A DNA stretch of 64,000 nucleotides, taken from Stagonosporopsis chrysanthemi. Lineage: Eukaryota > Ascomycota > Dothideomycetes > Pleosporales > Didymellaceae. How positions within the stretch are numbered: the first letter of the stretch is position 1; every line of letters starts with the position of its first letter. The position numbers and the translations under genes are program-made. Below the pieces are notes generated by a model that had not been told where the DNA came from, did not search any database, and was given only the letters and a program-made list of their open reading frames with translations. Shown here piece after piece: positions 45,879 through 57,617 of the stretch. Location of the stretch: NCBI GenBank assembly GCA_022560025.1, contig JAFISE010000080.1, positions 62,001 to 126,000 on the forward strand. The letters run 5' to 3'.

Positions 45879-46035
45879 TTTTAATATAGAAATAATCTGA
45901 ACCTGTCAGAGATGGTAATTAAGCGAAAAGAGTAGAAGAATTATTAATAGAAGGAAGAGAAGTAGTGATTACTGTAGAAGCTGGGTAGGGAACCTGAGTG
46001 CTGATGCTCTTCTTCCAGTCGCGGGCTCTTCCTCA

Positions 46036-46041
46036 TTTATA
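46036..46041 (-). promoter_or_regulatory. TATAAA box of Egh16-like gene
   Basis: Perfect TATAAA on the minus strand 158 bp upstream of the start codon. Confidence 0.45.
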
Positions 46042-48121
46042 CATGGGTGCGAGGGGTGAGCCATTGCAGGGCCGTCTCCGAATATCCGCAAAGATGCAAC
46101 GACAACGGGTCATTCAGGCCTGGTGAGGCGTAGAGTTTTTGCCAAGGTGTAAGAATAAGGTCTTGCGGCAGACAGTGAGGCACGAAAACACAGACTCTGC
46201 CTGAAGTTCGAACTGACTAAGGACGTACGAAACGCGGATGAGGTAGCAGTGATCGGAGGAAACCTGTGTTTACTCGTTTCAGTGGGGTCAGTCGACAAGG
46301 TATGCGCCGGAATGCTCATGTCCGATCTGGTATAACACCGGATGAGGAACCTATGAGCGTCGATCTTTGTTTGCCATGAGACAGTGAAGTATGGGGTCTC
46401 GTCTGGAGCATCCTGAGGAAGTTATTGTTCGATGTCAGGTAGTGACAACACATCTCGAGGTGTAAACACAAAGAGGCTGCAGATCTGTTGCGCTTGGTGG
46501 CCGCCTAGCTCCTTCTTCGACAACGCCTAAGCTTCAAGCCGTCTCAAAAGGCAAAGCTTGGCAGGCAGCTTAATCGGTCCTTGAGCTAGTGAAACCCAAT
46601 GAGGCTGTGTTGGCATACAGAGCAATGCGACTGCGCAGACGTCTCTGGACAGGTCAAAGACCGCGACAACCGGGAAGACGTATCTTCTCGCGAGACAGTC
46701 CTGTACCTCTCACACACAAAACCAATGTAGAGCAATCCAATAATGGCGATTCCGGCGTGACGATTGGCAGACGCCTTAGTTGTAGCTTCCTCAGCTGTAT
46801 GAAGCACGCTCACAAGCAAGCGAGCTCATATCCGACGGACACGATACACCCGGGATGACTCTGCGGTTCTTGCGTTTGTAGGTGGTGATGCACGACCCAC
46901 CACGGCTATGTGTGGGTTTCGAGTTTTGTTATACCGTGTTGGGAAGAGAGTTTGGTTTGGTGCAACATCGCGCGTTTCGGAAACGTGCCGAAGCCTGAAG
47001 GAGCAAAGTCTGGGGAAGCCTTCATTCGGGCAGGCCAAATTCCGACCTGTGGTGTCGCACAGGATGTGGCTTGCGGCACGGAGAGGCGCTGAAGTGGGTC
47101 TCGTTCAGACGGTGGAGTGTCTGGATTGTGGTGTTGCTGTTCTGGTGCTGCGATTCCGGTGAGGCTCTGGTTCCGCGAAAGAGGAGCCGCTAGATTGGCC
47201 AACAACACCAGTCAAACACACGAAGCAGCAGGTACCACACCTTCCTTAGCATTCTGAACAGATCAGATGGATGGCAACTACCCGTCTGCGCAACCGTGAT
47301 TTCCTGAACTCACTGACGGACTGCAAGGGAAGGTGCGCCCGACCACCAAGTGAGTGCGCGCAAAGACCTTTTCCCTCACGGATTTGTGCGCAGGCGCTAA
47401 CAATAACAGTCGATCATCTCACTGACCCCCAAACCTCACGTCTCAATGGGCAATTGCCTGATGTCTGTTACTGAGTCCATGTCACAAACGACCGCATCGA
47501 ACCACACGCTGGCATTCAACAGTACAAACACACCTTCTATGTTGCATTGTACGAGTCGCTGCTCGTCCAGGCCGACAAATATATCGTGTATTCGATCGAT
47601 ATCGCAGGCACGTTTCCCACGTGGCACGGGTCTTGCTGTAGCACAATAGCTACCGCTTATGCGGCGGATACACAACGCTCTCCGTGTTGACGACAATTCA
47701 ACGACGTGTGTGATGTCGCGATTCGTGAAAGTAGGCAGCTCTGTGCGCAGGCACACTGGACTCTTGTGTGTTCATGGCGCCTCACGAATCATTTGTGGTC
47801 CTGTGAGGATCCAACGATCAAGTGTATACTGGCCGACTTGATGCGTCAGCGTATGTCTGCTTGGCCAGGACTTCGCTAAGATAGCTGTTTTAGGCAGGTG
47901 ATGACCCCAGCTGCACCACGTCATTCTCACTCCGATTATCGGTATCTTCAACACGATAAGCTTAAACGTACGACGGTACTGTTAACGCTCATGACTGACT
48001 GACATTGGTTGGCTGGGCGTACCATGCTATGTGCCATAAGCCAAGTGTAGCTAAGATAGTCCGCGGATACATTTCTTGAGTCTGCACGGAATTGAAGAGT
48101 GGGGAGGAGGGGGGTTCTTAC

Positions 48122-48129
48122 TTTATAAG
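48122..48129 (+). promoter_or_regulatory. TATA box of amidase gene
   Basis: TTTATAAG 73 bp upstream of the start codon; good match and spacing. Confidence 0.55.
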
Positions 48130-48201
48130 ACAGCTCAGTGCTGCAAGTGGTAATGGCTTATCCTTGGTCTTCTAGTTCATTACTGAACTCGAAATTCCAG
48201 T

Positions 48202-49869
48202 ATGGCACTACGTCTTAAACTACTCTTTGCCGCGATCTGCAGCCAGACGTTGGCAACAATAACGGCACCGATGCCTTTCGACGCTCGCGAGGCGACGATC
48301 GACTCAGTCCACCATTCACTCTACACAGGGTTGTCGACATGCCGAGAAGTTGTCTCTGCTTTTGTTTCCCGCATCGAGGCTCATAACAATCGGATAAATG
48401 CTGTCATTACTTTAAACCCGAATGCATTGAGCACTGCGGATACCCTTGATGAGCAGCTTACGGCAGGAAATGCCACCGGACCTCTTTTTTGTATTCCTGT
48501 ACTGCTCAAGGATAACTACGATACTGAGGAAATGCCAACGACGGGAGCTAGCCTGGCACTTGCAGGGTCACAACCAACTGAGGATGCACCCAGTGTGGTG
48601 GCGCTGAAGAATGCTGGGGCTGTCATTCTGGGCAAAACCAATCTGCACGAACTCGCACTAGAAGGGATCAGTGTCTCCTCACTGGGCGGACAGACCGTCA
48701 ATCCGTATGACTTAACACGCACACCCGGTGGAAGCTCCGGCGGCACGGGAGCGGCGGTGGCATCGTCGTTCTGCGTCTTTGGAACCGGCACAGACACTGT
48801 CAACTCGCTCCGAAGCCCTGCATCGGCCAACTCCTTATGCAGCATCCGACCGACCAGAGGCCTCGTGACGCGAACTGGAATCATACCTATATCGTACACT
48901 CACGATACCATTGGCCCAATAGGAAGATCCATTAAGGATGTCGCAACGGCCCTGACCGTCATGGCCTCGACTGGCTTTGACGGGAAAGACAACGCAACAG
49001 CACTTGTACCTTCAGCGAACCGAAATGTTGATTATACAGCCTCACTGTCTGTTGCCAAGCTACGAGGCCTGCGGGTGGGCGTGCTCAATGGCTTCTTCGA
49101 CCGGACTGAGTCAGTAGAGGTTAATCCGGTCAACACTGCTATGGATACGTTGATGTCCAGACTACAGACCGAGAATGTTGCGCTAATTCCAATCGATGAA
49201 ACCTTATACAACGCTACAGCTATCCAAGCGGCTCTCGACGTTCAGCGCTTCGAGTACCGTGAATTGATGGATGAATATCTGCAGCGTCCATCGCTGTCCG
49301 GCCAACATCCCAATACTCTTAACGAATTGTACTCACGCAAAGCAGTAAATGGTTCTGGTGGCGAGTTCGTGGTTCTACCGTCCCAATATGAATATGTCAA
49401 CACTGCCCTGGTCTCTTCAACAAGTAATGAAACGTACATCACAAAACAGAACGGCATCCGCAACCTCACTCTGGCGTTGCAGCAAACCTTCGCGGCGAAC
49501 GGCTTGGACGCAATCATCTACCCCGAACAAAAGAATCTAGTTGTCAAGATCGGTTCTCCCTCGCAGAGCGGTCGCAATGGGATTCTCGCTGCGCTTACAG
49601 GTGTGCCGGTGGTGACAGTCCCTGCAGGATTCAGCGAGCCGAGCGAAGACGCACCGATTGGTGTGCCAATTGGTATGGAAATTTTGGGCAGGCCATGGGA
49701 GGAGCAGAAACTTCTCGACATTGCGTACGCAATTGAGCAATTGACGAAGATTAGGCGGCCACCGACCTGGGCGAAGGAAGTGGTGGAGGTGCCTCATTAC
49801 GAGAGCGTGCCAGTAATCGTGCCAAACAAGAATAACATAAGCCCTGAGTATCCACTAGGTACATTGTAG
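48202..49869 (+). CDS. Secreted amidase (amidase signature family)
   Basis: Amidase-signature hydrolase, 555 aa in one exon, with a short signal peptide (MALRLKLLFAAICSQTLA), so it probably acts outside the cell on an amide of unknown nature. The Ser-cis-Ser-Lys triad is present: Lys103 in PVLLKDNYDT, cis-Ser178 in PGGSSGGTGAAVAS, and nucleophile Ser202 in GTDTVNSLRSP, with the 24-residue spacing seen in FAAH (217 and 241). The two residues before the nucleophile, usually Gly-Gly, are Val-Asn. Related fungal secreted amidases often have GNS, so the Val is the odder change. Many N-glycosylation sequons fit secretion. No introns, unlike most neighbours. Confidence 0.92.
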   Translation: MALRLKLLFAAICSQTLATITAPMPFDAREATIDSVHHSLYTGLSTCREVVSAFVSRIEAHNNRINAVITLNPNALSTADTLDEQLTAGNATGPLFCIPVLLKDNYDTEEMPTTGASLALAGSQPTEDAPSVVALKNAGAVILGKTNLHELALEGISVSSLGGQTVNPYDLTRTPGGSSGGTGAAVASSFCVFGTGTDTVNSLRSPASANSLCSIRPTRGLVTRTGIIPISYTHDTIGPIGRSIKDVATALTVMASTGFDGKDNATALVPSANRNVDYTASLSVAKLRGLRVGVLNGFFDRTESVEVNPVNTAMDTLMSRLQTENVALIPIDETLYNATAIQAALDVQRFEYRELMDEYLQRPSLSGQHPNTLNELYSRKAVNGSGGEFVVLPSQYEYVNTALVSSTSNETYITKQNGIRNLTLALQQTFAANGLDAIIYPEQKNLVVKIGSPSQSGRNGILAALTGVPVVTVPAGFSEPSEDAPIGVPIGMEILGRPWEEQKLLDIAYAIEQLTKIRRPPTWAKEVVEVPHYESVPVIVPNKNNISPEYPLGTL

Positions 49870-50517
49870 ATCGAAGTCATAGCGAAATGAAATGCATGTG
49901 CTTCGCGAAATTGTTATGTGAACAGGGTGCGCTTCACTGCCTTTGCGTCCAGGGACAGACACGTCTCGTTCCAAACGAGTTTGTTTGCCTCGGGCACCCT
50001 TCGTCCCACTGAACACGGCGTTTATCGTATTCAACGAGAAAAACCACAAGAGGACTATTGTGCAATATTGAATACTTGGGCTGTGGATCTTGAGAACACC
50101 ACACCCGCCGGCATCGGCCAAATTATTGTCAGCGACTCGGTGATCGGGATTTTGGCAGGGAAAACATGCAGATTGCAAGATGACGTCCGACATTGGCCCG
50201 TGGCCAGCATAGCCGCGACACAGCCGGGAAGGGTGGCAAACTTCACGGATCGACACACAGCTTTGTAAGTGCAATCGAGGACTGAGAGGTCGAAACATCG
50301 CTGCAGGAGCAAGTAAGTATTCTGAAGCTTTTCACAGCTGTGCGCTGGCCTCGTGGAAGTTTATGGACAGACGCTGAACAAGATTGCGACACGTGACAAT
50401 GTGCCAAGATGCCCAGTCGCTAGCAAGTCCGAGCTCAGCGGAACCCGACCCAGCTCGAGATCTGATCTCCTTGTTCCTCGACTCTACGACGTCTACCATG
50501 CTTCGTCAACAGCACCG
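49870..50517. other. Intergenic, 5' region of next gene
   Basis: 650 bp. The frame of the next gene is open back to 50353, but only from a GTG and with unconserved-looking sequence, so it is treated as 5' untranslated. Confidence 0.6.
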
Positions 50518-51624
50518 ATGGGTCAACCGCTTGGCTATCCGGGTATCGTCAACATCGTCACTCTCGTTGTCTTCTTCATATATCTCGTAATATCGCTCTA
50601 CCTGATTCTGCGTCAAGGCTTAGGGCGTAGCTGGCCATGGATCTGGATCACGTTGTTATGTGTTTGCCGGCTTGTGCAGGTGTCCATGGATTTGGCTACA
50701 ACACAGCTCACCCCAAGCCCAGATGTTCCTAACACACCCGTGTCATCCGGCGTGGCCATTCTTACGTCCATGGGTCTCACGCCACTGTTCATGTCTACCA
50801 GCAGTCTCCTCAACACCACGAATAGACCAAAAGGGCGACGCATGCAATGGATCCTACTTTTTGTGCACGTTCCTCTGATCATTTCCTTCATCCTCATAGT
50901 CGCTGGCGGCATCGATAAGGACTCTCGCGAAGGTCCTACCTACTCAGCAACCGAAGCGACAAAAGCTGGTATCAGTCTTTACATCGTCTGTTTTCTAGTC
51001 CTCATTTGGGCCACGGCAGTGATATCAGCTCGTCTATATCTCGCGGATCCTCAAGAAGTCAAGATATTGACTACAGTCGTGCTCAGTCTGCCATTCTTCG
51101 TCGTTGATATCGTCTATATGACATGCTTCGCGTTCGAAAGCTGGGTCGACAAGACCTCTGAGATGCGATTCAACGTCATTTCTGGCGATGTCACGACTCA
51201 ATTGTGCATGTACGTACATGTCCCACTAGCACCTCCACGCCTCCTCGTCTCCAGTCGGTCATCAGCACCTTGCATTATCTCGGTCGCATCGGCTCCTGTA
51301 CCGTCACTTAGCAGATCCATTCCCGTTATTATACAGGCCTCCGGTATAGATTGGTTGCTGACATTCCTAAACAGGCAGGTCATTATGGAGTATATTGTGG
51401 TTGGTCTCTATCTGTTCCTCGGGCTCGAACTTCCCAGCAAAGCGGCCCGCCTGAGGGAGCAGATTGAAGAGGTCAAGGAAATGAGCGCGGATCAGATCCA
51501 GGAGACGATCCTTTGGAAACTCCACGAGGCCGTCTCACGAGTTGTGGCTGCGATAATTATGCCAGCCCTCCAGTTCTCGCATTGGATGCTGGGGAAAATT
51601 TTGCGTTCTGGCCAAGCTACTTGA
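50518..51624 (+). CDS. Seven-helix membrane protein, DUF7702-like
   Basis: Multi-pass membrane protein of an uncharacterised fungal family. The first in-frame ATG is at 50518 (MGQPLGYPGIVNIVTLVVFF). Two exons, 50518-51209 and 51375-51624, give 313 aa. The 165-nt intron (AT|GTACGT...AACAG|G) lacks stops and keeps frame, so an unspliced frame also exists. Splicing joins TTQLCM to QVIMEYIVVGLYLFLGLE, which restores a normal last helix. Seven hydrophobic segments are visible, with a charged C-terminal tail predicted to be helical (REQIEEVKEMSADQIQETI). No enzyme motif seen. Function unknown; a sensor or scaffold role would be a guess. Confidence 0.8.
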   Translation: MGQPLGYPGIVNIVTLVVFFIYLVISLYLILRQGLGRSWPWIWITLLCVCRLVQVSMDLATTQLTPSPDVPNTPVSSGVAILTSMGLTPLFMSTSSLLNTTNRPKGRRMQWILLFVHVPLIISFILIVAGGIDKDSREGPTYSATEATKAGISLYIVCFLVLIWATAVISARLYLADPQEVKILTTVVLSLPFFVVDIVYMTCFAFESWVDKTSEMRFNVISGDVTTQLCMYVHVPLAPPRLLVSSRSSAPCIISVASAPVPSLSRSIPVIIQASGIDWLLTFLNRQVIMEYIVVGLYLFLGLELPSKAARLREQIEEVKEMSADQIQETILWKLHEAVSRVVAAIIMPALQFSHWMLGKILRSGQAT

Positions 51625-52467
51625 GCTTGCAGGTCGTTAATATCCACTGTAAACCGATGTCACCAGATTTCCACGACGTACGCAAGGCCTAAACCTCTTC
51701 CTCGAAGCGATCTTCCCTCACCGCATCAGGCTCAGGACCAAAAGGGGACTCCGCTAAGCCGACGGCGTCGATGCGCCAAAATTGCGGGGTGCCACTCGCA
51801 GCTTTCACGTCAGCTGGCCAGTGCAATAAGCGCTATATCTGCTTGTTCGGCGCTGGTGATGGGCTCGCCCCACTAGCGACCTGGCATGGCACCTCAGCTC
51901 TCATTGACACATGCCTACGGACGTAGAGAGAAGAGCGTTAATCCACACGCCCCATGACCACTCATAGCCTCACGAAGAGGTTTATGGGGTCGATGGAAGG
52001 GGCACGCGTGAGATCGGGCATTGGTAGCTTGGCACAAGCCCAGCATCTCTCGCTGGGCGTTTTGACCCAGTCACTGTATCGAGCAGGATTATCAACAGCT
52101 GATTTGGAAGCTGCATGTGTATGGAAGCCTTTGCATACTGATATCTAATGCCAGAGACGGTCCGCGAACGGAGTTATGACATGCAAGTGTCGTAAGCTAC
52201 AACATACGACTGCGTGCACTCCTGTACAAAATGTCCTTGAATTCCAAATCTCCAGCTGACACCTCCCGCACATACATCTTCACATGCATCAACAAACGTC
52301 TTTGTCACGACCCTCTTCACCCTCCATCCATCACCATCACTCGCCCATCTATCCCACCCTCCCAACCACAAACCCATCAGCCAGCCCAGCCTCCCTGAGT
52401 CTCCCATCCAAGCCGGTAGCCTCCATTTTGCCCCTCGGCTCCTTTGCCTTAGCCACAACTTCGACTC
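51625..52467. other. Intergenic, no gene seen
   Basis: About 840 bp; nothing recognised on either strand. Confidence 0.6.
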
Positions 52468-52889
52468 TCAACCCTCATCAACGCCCTCATCAACCATCAG
52501 CCTATTCTTCCCAAACCCCACGAACCCCTCGCTCTTTCGCATACTGAACATCTCTACGCCGCCCACCCATTCGCGCCTCAAATCCTCTTCGAATGAGCTC
52601 AGCGCCGCCTGCCCCGCCATGTAGACAGTGCAGGGCGCATCGGTGATCGCGATGACACTGACAGAAAAGGCTTTGCCATTGTCGAAGGCTTTCATATACG
52701 TGTCGCGAACAAGGGGTTCGTTGAAGAGGGTATTCTGCAAGCGGGTTCCATGGCTAGGGCGGTGGAATGCGCAACATGCAGATGATGCGACAAGCTGTGG
52801 CGATGGTGCAGAGGCTGGTGAGAATACTGTATATTAAGCTTCTCTTGGTAGGGAAGAAGGTGCTCGGTGCTATCGAGATGCGATATCAT
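52468..52889 (-). CDS. Possible small two-exon hypothetical protein
   Basis: Exons 52889-52828 and 52753-52468 join in phase across a 74-nt intron (GTATTC...CCCTAG) and give 115 aa. The protein starts MISHLDSTEHLLPYQEKLNI and contains NEPLVRDTYMKAFDNGKAF and AALSSFEEDLRREWVGG, which look like real protein rather than random frame. No family recognised, no signal peptide or membrane helix. The long exon has no ATG near its 5' end, which supports an upstream exon, but the exact join is tentative. Confidence 0.4.
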
Positions 52890-53844
52890 AAGGGCGCGGA
52901 AACGGAGGGTTAAATGTGTGAACAACTGGAGAGCAAACGAGAATAGTCAGCTGTGGGTGTCATGGGCGATGACAATCTGATATATTGGATAATGCTGAAC
53001 ATTATCGTGTCTGACTTCCTGGGTGTTTGAATCACATCTCGCAGCCTTGGTCGATCTGATGATTCCCCTCAACCCTAACACTTACTCCTGTCGCACTCCT
53101 ATGTTCCACCTATAATTCCTCAGCACACTCGACGCATCAATCAAACAACACGTTCAACTCCACATCACACTGGGCTTCTCATCTTTGTGAGAGACGAAAC
53201 ACTGCCTTCTGCATCTTCCGAAGCCACAACCGATGCACGAATGCGTACTGAGCTGTATGTAGACTGGGTAGTTTGTGTACACATGAAGGCCAGACATGAC
53301 TCACATTAACATGTGATAAAAGGGTAGCCCCAGGGATTGACACTTGGGGATCAATGCTTCGAGGTCGAAAAGATGATAGCACCACGTGCTGCAAAGCCAC
53401 TCAAGGGCATCTAGACAGACTCGAGGAGTTTTAAGTGAGCACTTGTCAAGTAGCTCCAAAAGCGTATACCACCGTAAGACCGCTACATAGGGAACCAAAG
53501 CGAAGAATGAGATACAGGATGATCGGAGCTCTATATGCATGAGTTTCCGAGGCCACCCTAATTCCCGGGCTTGACTTATGGAGAAGCATACAGTATTTTG
53601 AGTGTTCCACCAGAATCGTGATACAAATATTGTTGCGGTGTTATGTGGGTCAGCCCAGCAAGCCGGAAAAAGTTTGCAGTTAGTCCCCTACATAGCCTCG
53701 GCTCACAATGTCCGAGTCAGAACTTTTTGCGGCCAGCGGAGAGCCTCCTTTCTCCAACTTGCCTCCTTGATTGAACGTGTATCTATACCATATTATTCTT
53801 GAATCTTCCATCGATCACATCTCTTCCCAACCATTGGTTGGATA
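52890..53844. other. Intergenic, no gene seen
   Basis: Flank of the small gene and 5' side of the tRNA; no motif recognised. Confidence 0.6.
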
Positions 53845-53931
53845 TCTTCGATAGTATAGTGGTCAGTATTTCTGCTTGTCATTCCTCGGAACAGCTCGCA
53901 GGAGGCCGGGGTTCGATTCCCCGTCGGAGAG
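53845..53931 (+). tRNA. trnD-GUC: tRNA-Asp (GUC) with a 15-nt intron
   Basis: Complete cloverleaf by eye: acceptor stem TCTTCGA with TCGGAGA (one T-G pair), D arm GTAT-AGTGGTCA-GTAT, anticodon stem TCTGC with GCAGG, anticodon GTC at 53878-53880, T arm CGGGG-TTCGATT-CCCCG, and discriminator G at 53931. A 15-nt insert at 53882-53896, one base after the anticodon, sits at the standard position for eukaryotic tRNA introns. Removing it leaves 72 nt, the normal length for tRNA-Asp. A T5 run follows. Confidence 0.93.
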
Positions 53932-53940
53932 ATACGATTC

Positions 53941-53945
53941 TTTTT
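53941..53945 (+). terminator. RNA polymerase III terminator of tRNA-Asp
   Basis: Five T residues beginning 10 nt after the tRNA end, the usual pol III stop. Confidence 0.75.
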
Positions 53946-55390
53946 GCTGTTGTAACATCTTGTGGTGCTGTGGTCGGGGGATCGATGAATCTCAAAAATC
54001 GATAATGACGGTAACATAGGAGCAGGGCTAGCTACGATGACCTCTGTAAGCACGGCGTGACATGTTTTTTGTTCTCGCAGTGACTGTTGCGATAGCTGTG
54101 TGCAATTCTGATCATGTGCTTGAACAACGACGTCCTTCAAAGCTCTGTGTTACGGCTTTGGCTTTATACAGACATTCGTTGTACCGTATACCTCAATTAA
54201 AGTTGGCCCATCAACGTCTTCTGTCATTGTGCTGCAGATACTACACCATCTAGCATGAGCATCCGATCACTGACTGCAAATAATAAAACCAACCTCGACA
54301 TGGCCGTCGCTACCCTCGGAAATAACTTGACTGACTAATCTTACTTCAACCCATGATTGAGGTAGCGCAGCGAGCCGTCAGTAGACCAGCATCCTGGTTC
54401 CACAGCGCTCTGGGGCATAATCCGCATTACGCTGTCCCACTCACCAGGCGAACAAGGATACACGAGTAGCAGATCCGCAATTCACCTAGGCGGCAAACGC
54501 GGCCACCCCTTCTATGCAACCAGAAGAACCAGACAGGCACGCCATGCCTACCCATAGCATCCCTCGAGCGGCCATGACCCTTGTCCGCCGTAGATGCAAG
54601 TCATCATCCGCACCACCTACGGCTACTTGTGCACAGTCTTTCTTTCTACAAGGATAGCGCACTTATGCATCGTTGACCACTCGGATTCTTGACCGGATTG
54701 AATGGTCAGAAAGTGACAGACGAATAGTATCAGGACGCGTGAACGAGGACATTCTCGTTACAACAGTATGTCGCGAGATGGATGATGGTATCGGCTGATC
54801 AGAGCGAGGGTACAGTATGCAAGGAGTTCTGTTTTGAGCACAGTGGATGCTAATTTGGAGAGGAAGATCGATGATGGTGTGAAAAGCGAGTGGTGGCGAT
54901 TTACTCACAGCGTGTACATGTTTTATGGCTGTTCTTCGATGCGGCTAAGATATCGGATGTTGTAAATTGCTCTCTGGATGTAATGACCCTGCTATGCCTC
55001 ACGATGCTGAAGCTTACGAGAGAGGACACACTCATGATACCAACTAGATCGAACGAGAAGCTCATTCGACTTCACCTCCCCTACCAAAACAGTCAGCAGA
55101 CAGTGTCCACTGCCGATATCCATGTGCAGACTCCATTCCCTCCTCACTGCAGCGTAAGCAGCGCAGCCACCTCCAGAAAGCTAGGCTAATAATCCTACCG
55201 TCTCCAGACCAGCCCGCAGATACGTATCGTCCGCAGATCCGACGTTCCCTGTCAAACGCGGTGCTTATCCGCTGCTGATTATGGCCCAGACAGCTAGTTC
55301 ACAGTGCCAACTCACCGATCACAGCGTGCCACGATCTGATCTGCCATGCAAGAAATCAATGGCAAACTTCACCGGACGGCGAGTGAGGAG

Positions 55391-55606
55391 CTAAGTCTTT
55401 TCATAGTTAATTTCCACCTTGGCCTGGAGGTCGGCCAATGGGGTGTTGCGGGCAGTGTAAGACGTGTCTGCTAGTTGCGATTGCGAAGAGGGCAGCGTGA
55501 TCTTTCTCCAATACTCACTCAGCATTTCTGCCGATGCCTGAACCATCTGCGCTGCATGCAGCTCCAAAGCAGCTCCATCGCCTGGGTCTGCACAGCGCGT
55601 TAGCAT
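55391..55606 (-). CDS. Doubtful small ORF or 3' exon
   Basis: A 71-codon frame from ATG to TAG. CTAACGCGCTGTGCAG at its 5' end resembles a branch point and acceptor, so it may be the last exon of a small gene with no upstream exon that I can find. The residues (ELHAAQMVQASAEMLSEYW, NTPLADLQAKVEINYEKT) look protein-like but match no family I know. Confidence 0.25.
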   Translation of the reverse strand: MLTRCADPGDGAALELHAAQMVQASAEMLSEYWRKITLPSSQSQLADTSYTARNTPLADLQAKVEINYEKT

Positions 55607-55734
55607 GGCAATTCTAATTGCGCGCAACCAAACTTGGTCACTAGCCGCCCTATGCAAGCCCGCGAAAGTGCATGTCAGCGACCGAGAAAGCTATTTTAGA
55701 GCGACAAGAAGTGGCGCACCGCGGGTGCAGACTT

Positions 55735-55758
55735 GCGGACATGCGGACATGCGGACAT
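55735..55758. repeat. GCGGACAT tandem repeat, 3 copies
   Basis: Three perfect eight-base units in intergenic DNA; no function evident. Confidence 0.8.
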
Positions 55759-57617
55759 GCGCAGCATGCAGCATCCTCTTCCCGCCCCGGCGTGGGGGGC
55801 GGGACACAGTGCAGAGCAGAATCCCATCTCACTCGCTTCGACAAACACACTACCACGCCTGCACGCTCGCCCCCAGCCTCACCCCCATCTTTACCCAGCA
55901 GAAATGCAATGCCGCATGGCACATAGACCACACCCCAACAAAAGCAGCCCCCTCCCCCTGCTCGACCAAGTCAGCGAGGCGACACCAACCAATTTACCGA
56001 GCGGCGGCGTTCGCTTACGTGTGGCGTGCGGAGAACCCGCGCCTTGTGCGTCTAGAACGGGGCGGCTGGTGCGTGCGGGGAAGGAGGGCGAAAAAAAAAA
56101 AGTGAAAAAAAAAACGGTTCCCGCTTGTCGCATCCCGTGCAGCTGGAAAGGAAGGCGCGGGCGCGGGCGTTCTGTGGAGCCTTCACACTAGCAACAATGT
56201 GACATGTGAGTGAAGCGATGGATGAGGCCAGGCATTGGATGGGGACATGCTCGGTCGTGTGAGCGCACATTGCGCTGCTGCGCTGCAAGCTGATTGCGAA
56301 CAATACTGGTTTAGGTGCAGATGTGCTGGCGTATTGTGTTGGTGGGTGGGCGCGCGAGTGAATTGGCTAGTAGGGCAGCCTGTGCGTGAGGCTTGACACG
56401 TCAATGCGGTTTGCCATGGCGATTGCGACGGCAGCACCCGTCGGACTCATGCAAGTCACGCTTGCGCTCAGCTGAGGGGGAAAAGAACCAGGTCACGGCG
56501 AAGACCACCAATGTTTCGGCGGCGGGCGAGAAATCGGAAGGTGGCCGCTATCAGGCTGCATGGCAATCTGTGAAACGGGATGCTGCATGGATGTGGAGAA
56601 AGCAGGAATTTCAAGAGTGGCGTTCGTGAAGAAGCCTGATGGTATCATTTCTATGTTGACCTTTGAGCTGTTAGGCAGCTAGCACCCTCCAGTTCCATCT
56701 ATCCCTACATATGTGAACCCGTAGAAAGTGAAAATCGTGAATGCTCTGGAAGGGCCGAGAAGTGCATTGGCCGATGTCCTTCTCGTCCAACCCAGCCAGG
56801 CCGGCCCGGCCTTAATTGTAGTAATGAGCGATTGCAGCTACAGGAGAAATATGTCCTGTATGCATGTGCGCCAATGTGGGCTGTCCTACAACAAGGAAGA
56901 AGTGAAGATCGACAAACAGCCGACCAGAGAATGCTGATTAAATCCCCTTGTGACTGCTCACCGAGCGCGCGATACGGGTTGATGGAGTATGCAATTCGAA
57001 CCGAAAGTGGAGTCGTAGCTTCGTGGATGTACGCGAGTGAACAAAAGAGATAATAGGAATACAGCGGGCGTAAAACGACAAGAACAACGAAGCTCGGATG
57101 GAAAGCACAAATCTAGGATATCGCCGAAGTGTTGCTCCAGGTGCTATGGCCACGGTGACACAGGAAGCTACCGTGTCGCATGCTTTTATGCCCGATGCAC
57201 CTCAAATGCATGTAACAGAAAGGGTATATGCGAATTGGAAAGCAAAATAAACAAGATCGTCGAGGTGTCGACCGACCTAAAGAGATTGATGCCGTTCATC
57301 GATTCAAGTGACTTTGAGGCCACTGCGCAATTTGGGACGGCGTATTCAAACCATCGTGCGCGCAGTTGATGTGCGCGCGGCGCAGTTGGCTCGATGTAGG
57401 CAACCTGTCCGAGAAAGGGCGGTTGAAAACAGGAAGCCGCGGCTCGTGCCGTGGCGAAGGCCTGGGCTGGGTCCGAAACGCCGACAAGAATGACAGTCGT
57501 ACAAATGAGATATGTATGATACAACAAAAAGTGGTCCTGGCGCTGGAAACACTTGAAGATGGTCTGGGATGGCGTAGATGTTGTCGTCAGCTAGGTGGAG
57601 TTTTCTACAAGCGCCCG

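Larger units (their letters stand above)
45879..48201. other. Divergent intergenic region 2.3 kb
   Basis: Promoters of the Egh16-like gene (minus) and the amidase gene (plus). Short frames on both strands match nothing I know; no gene called. Confidence 0.6.
53946..57617. other. Gene-poor region 3.7 kb
   Basis: One doubtful ORF (55391-55606) is listed separately. There is an octamer repeat at 55735-55758, two A-runs at 56091-56115, and otherwise no recognisable protein or RNA gene. Confidence 0.55.

Noticed and set aside
50353..50517. 55-residue N-terminal extension of the DUF7702-like protein
   Set aside because: Begins with GTG and lacks any feature of the family; the first ATG at 50518 leads straight into the first membrane helix.
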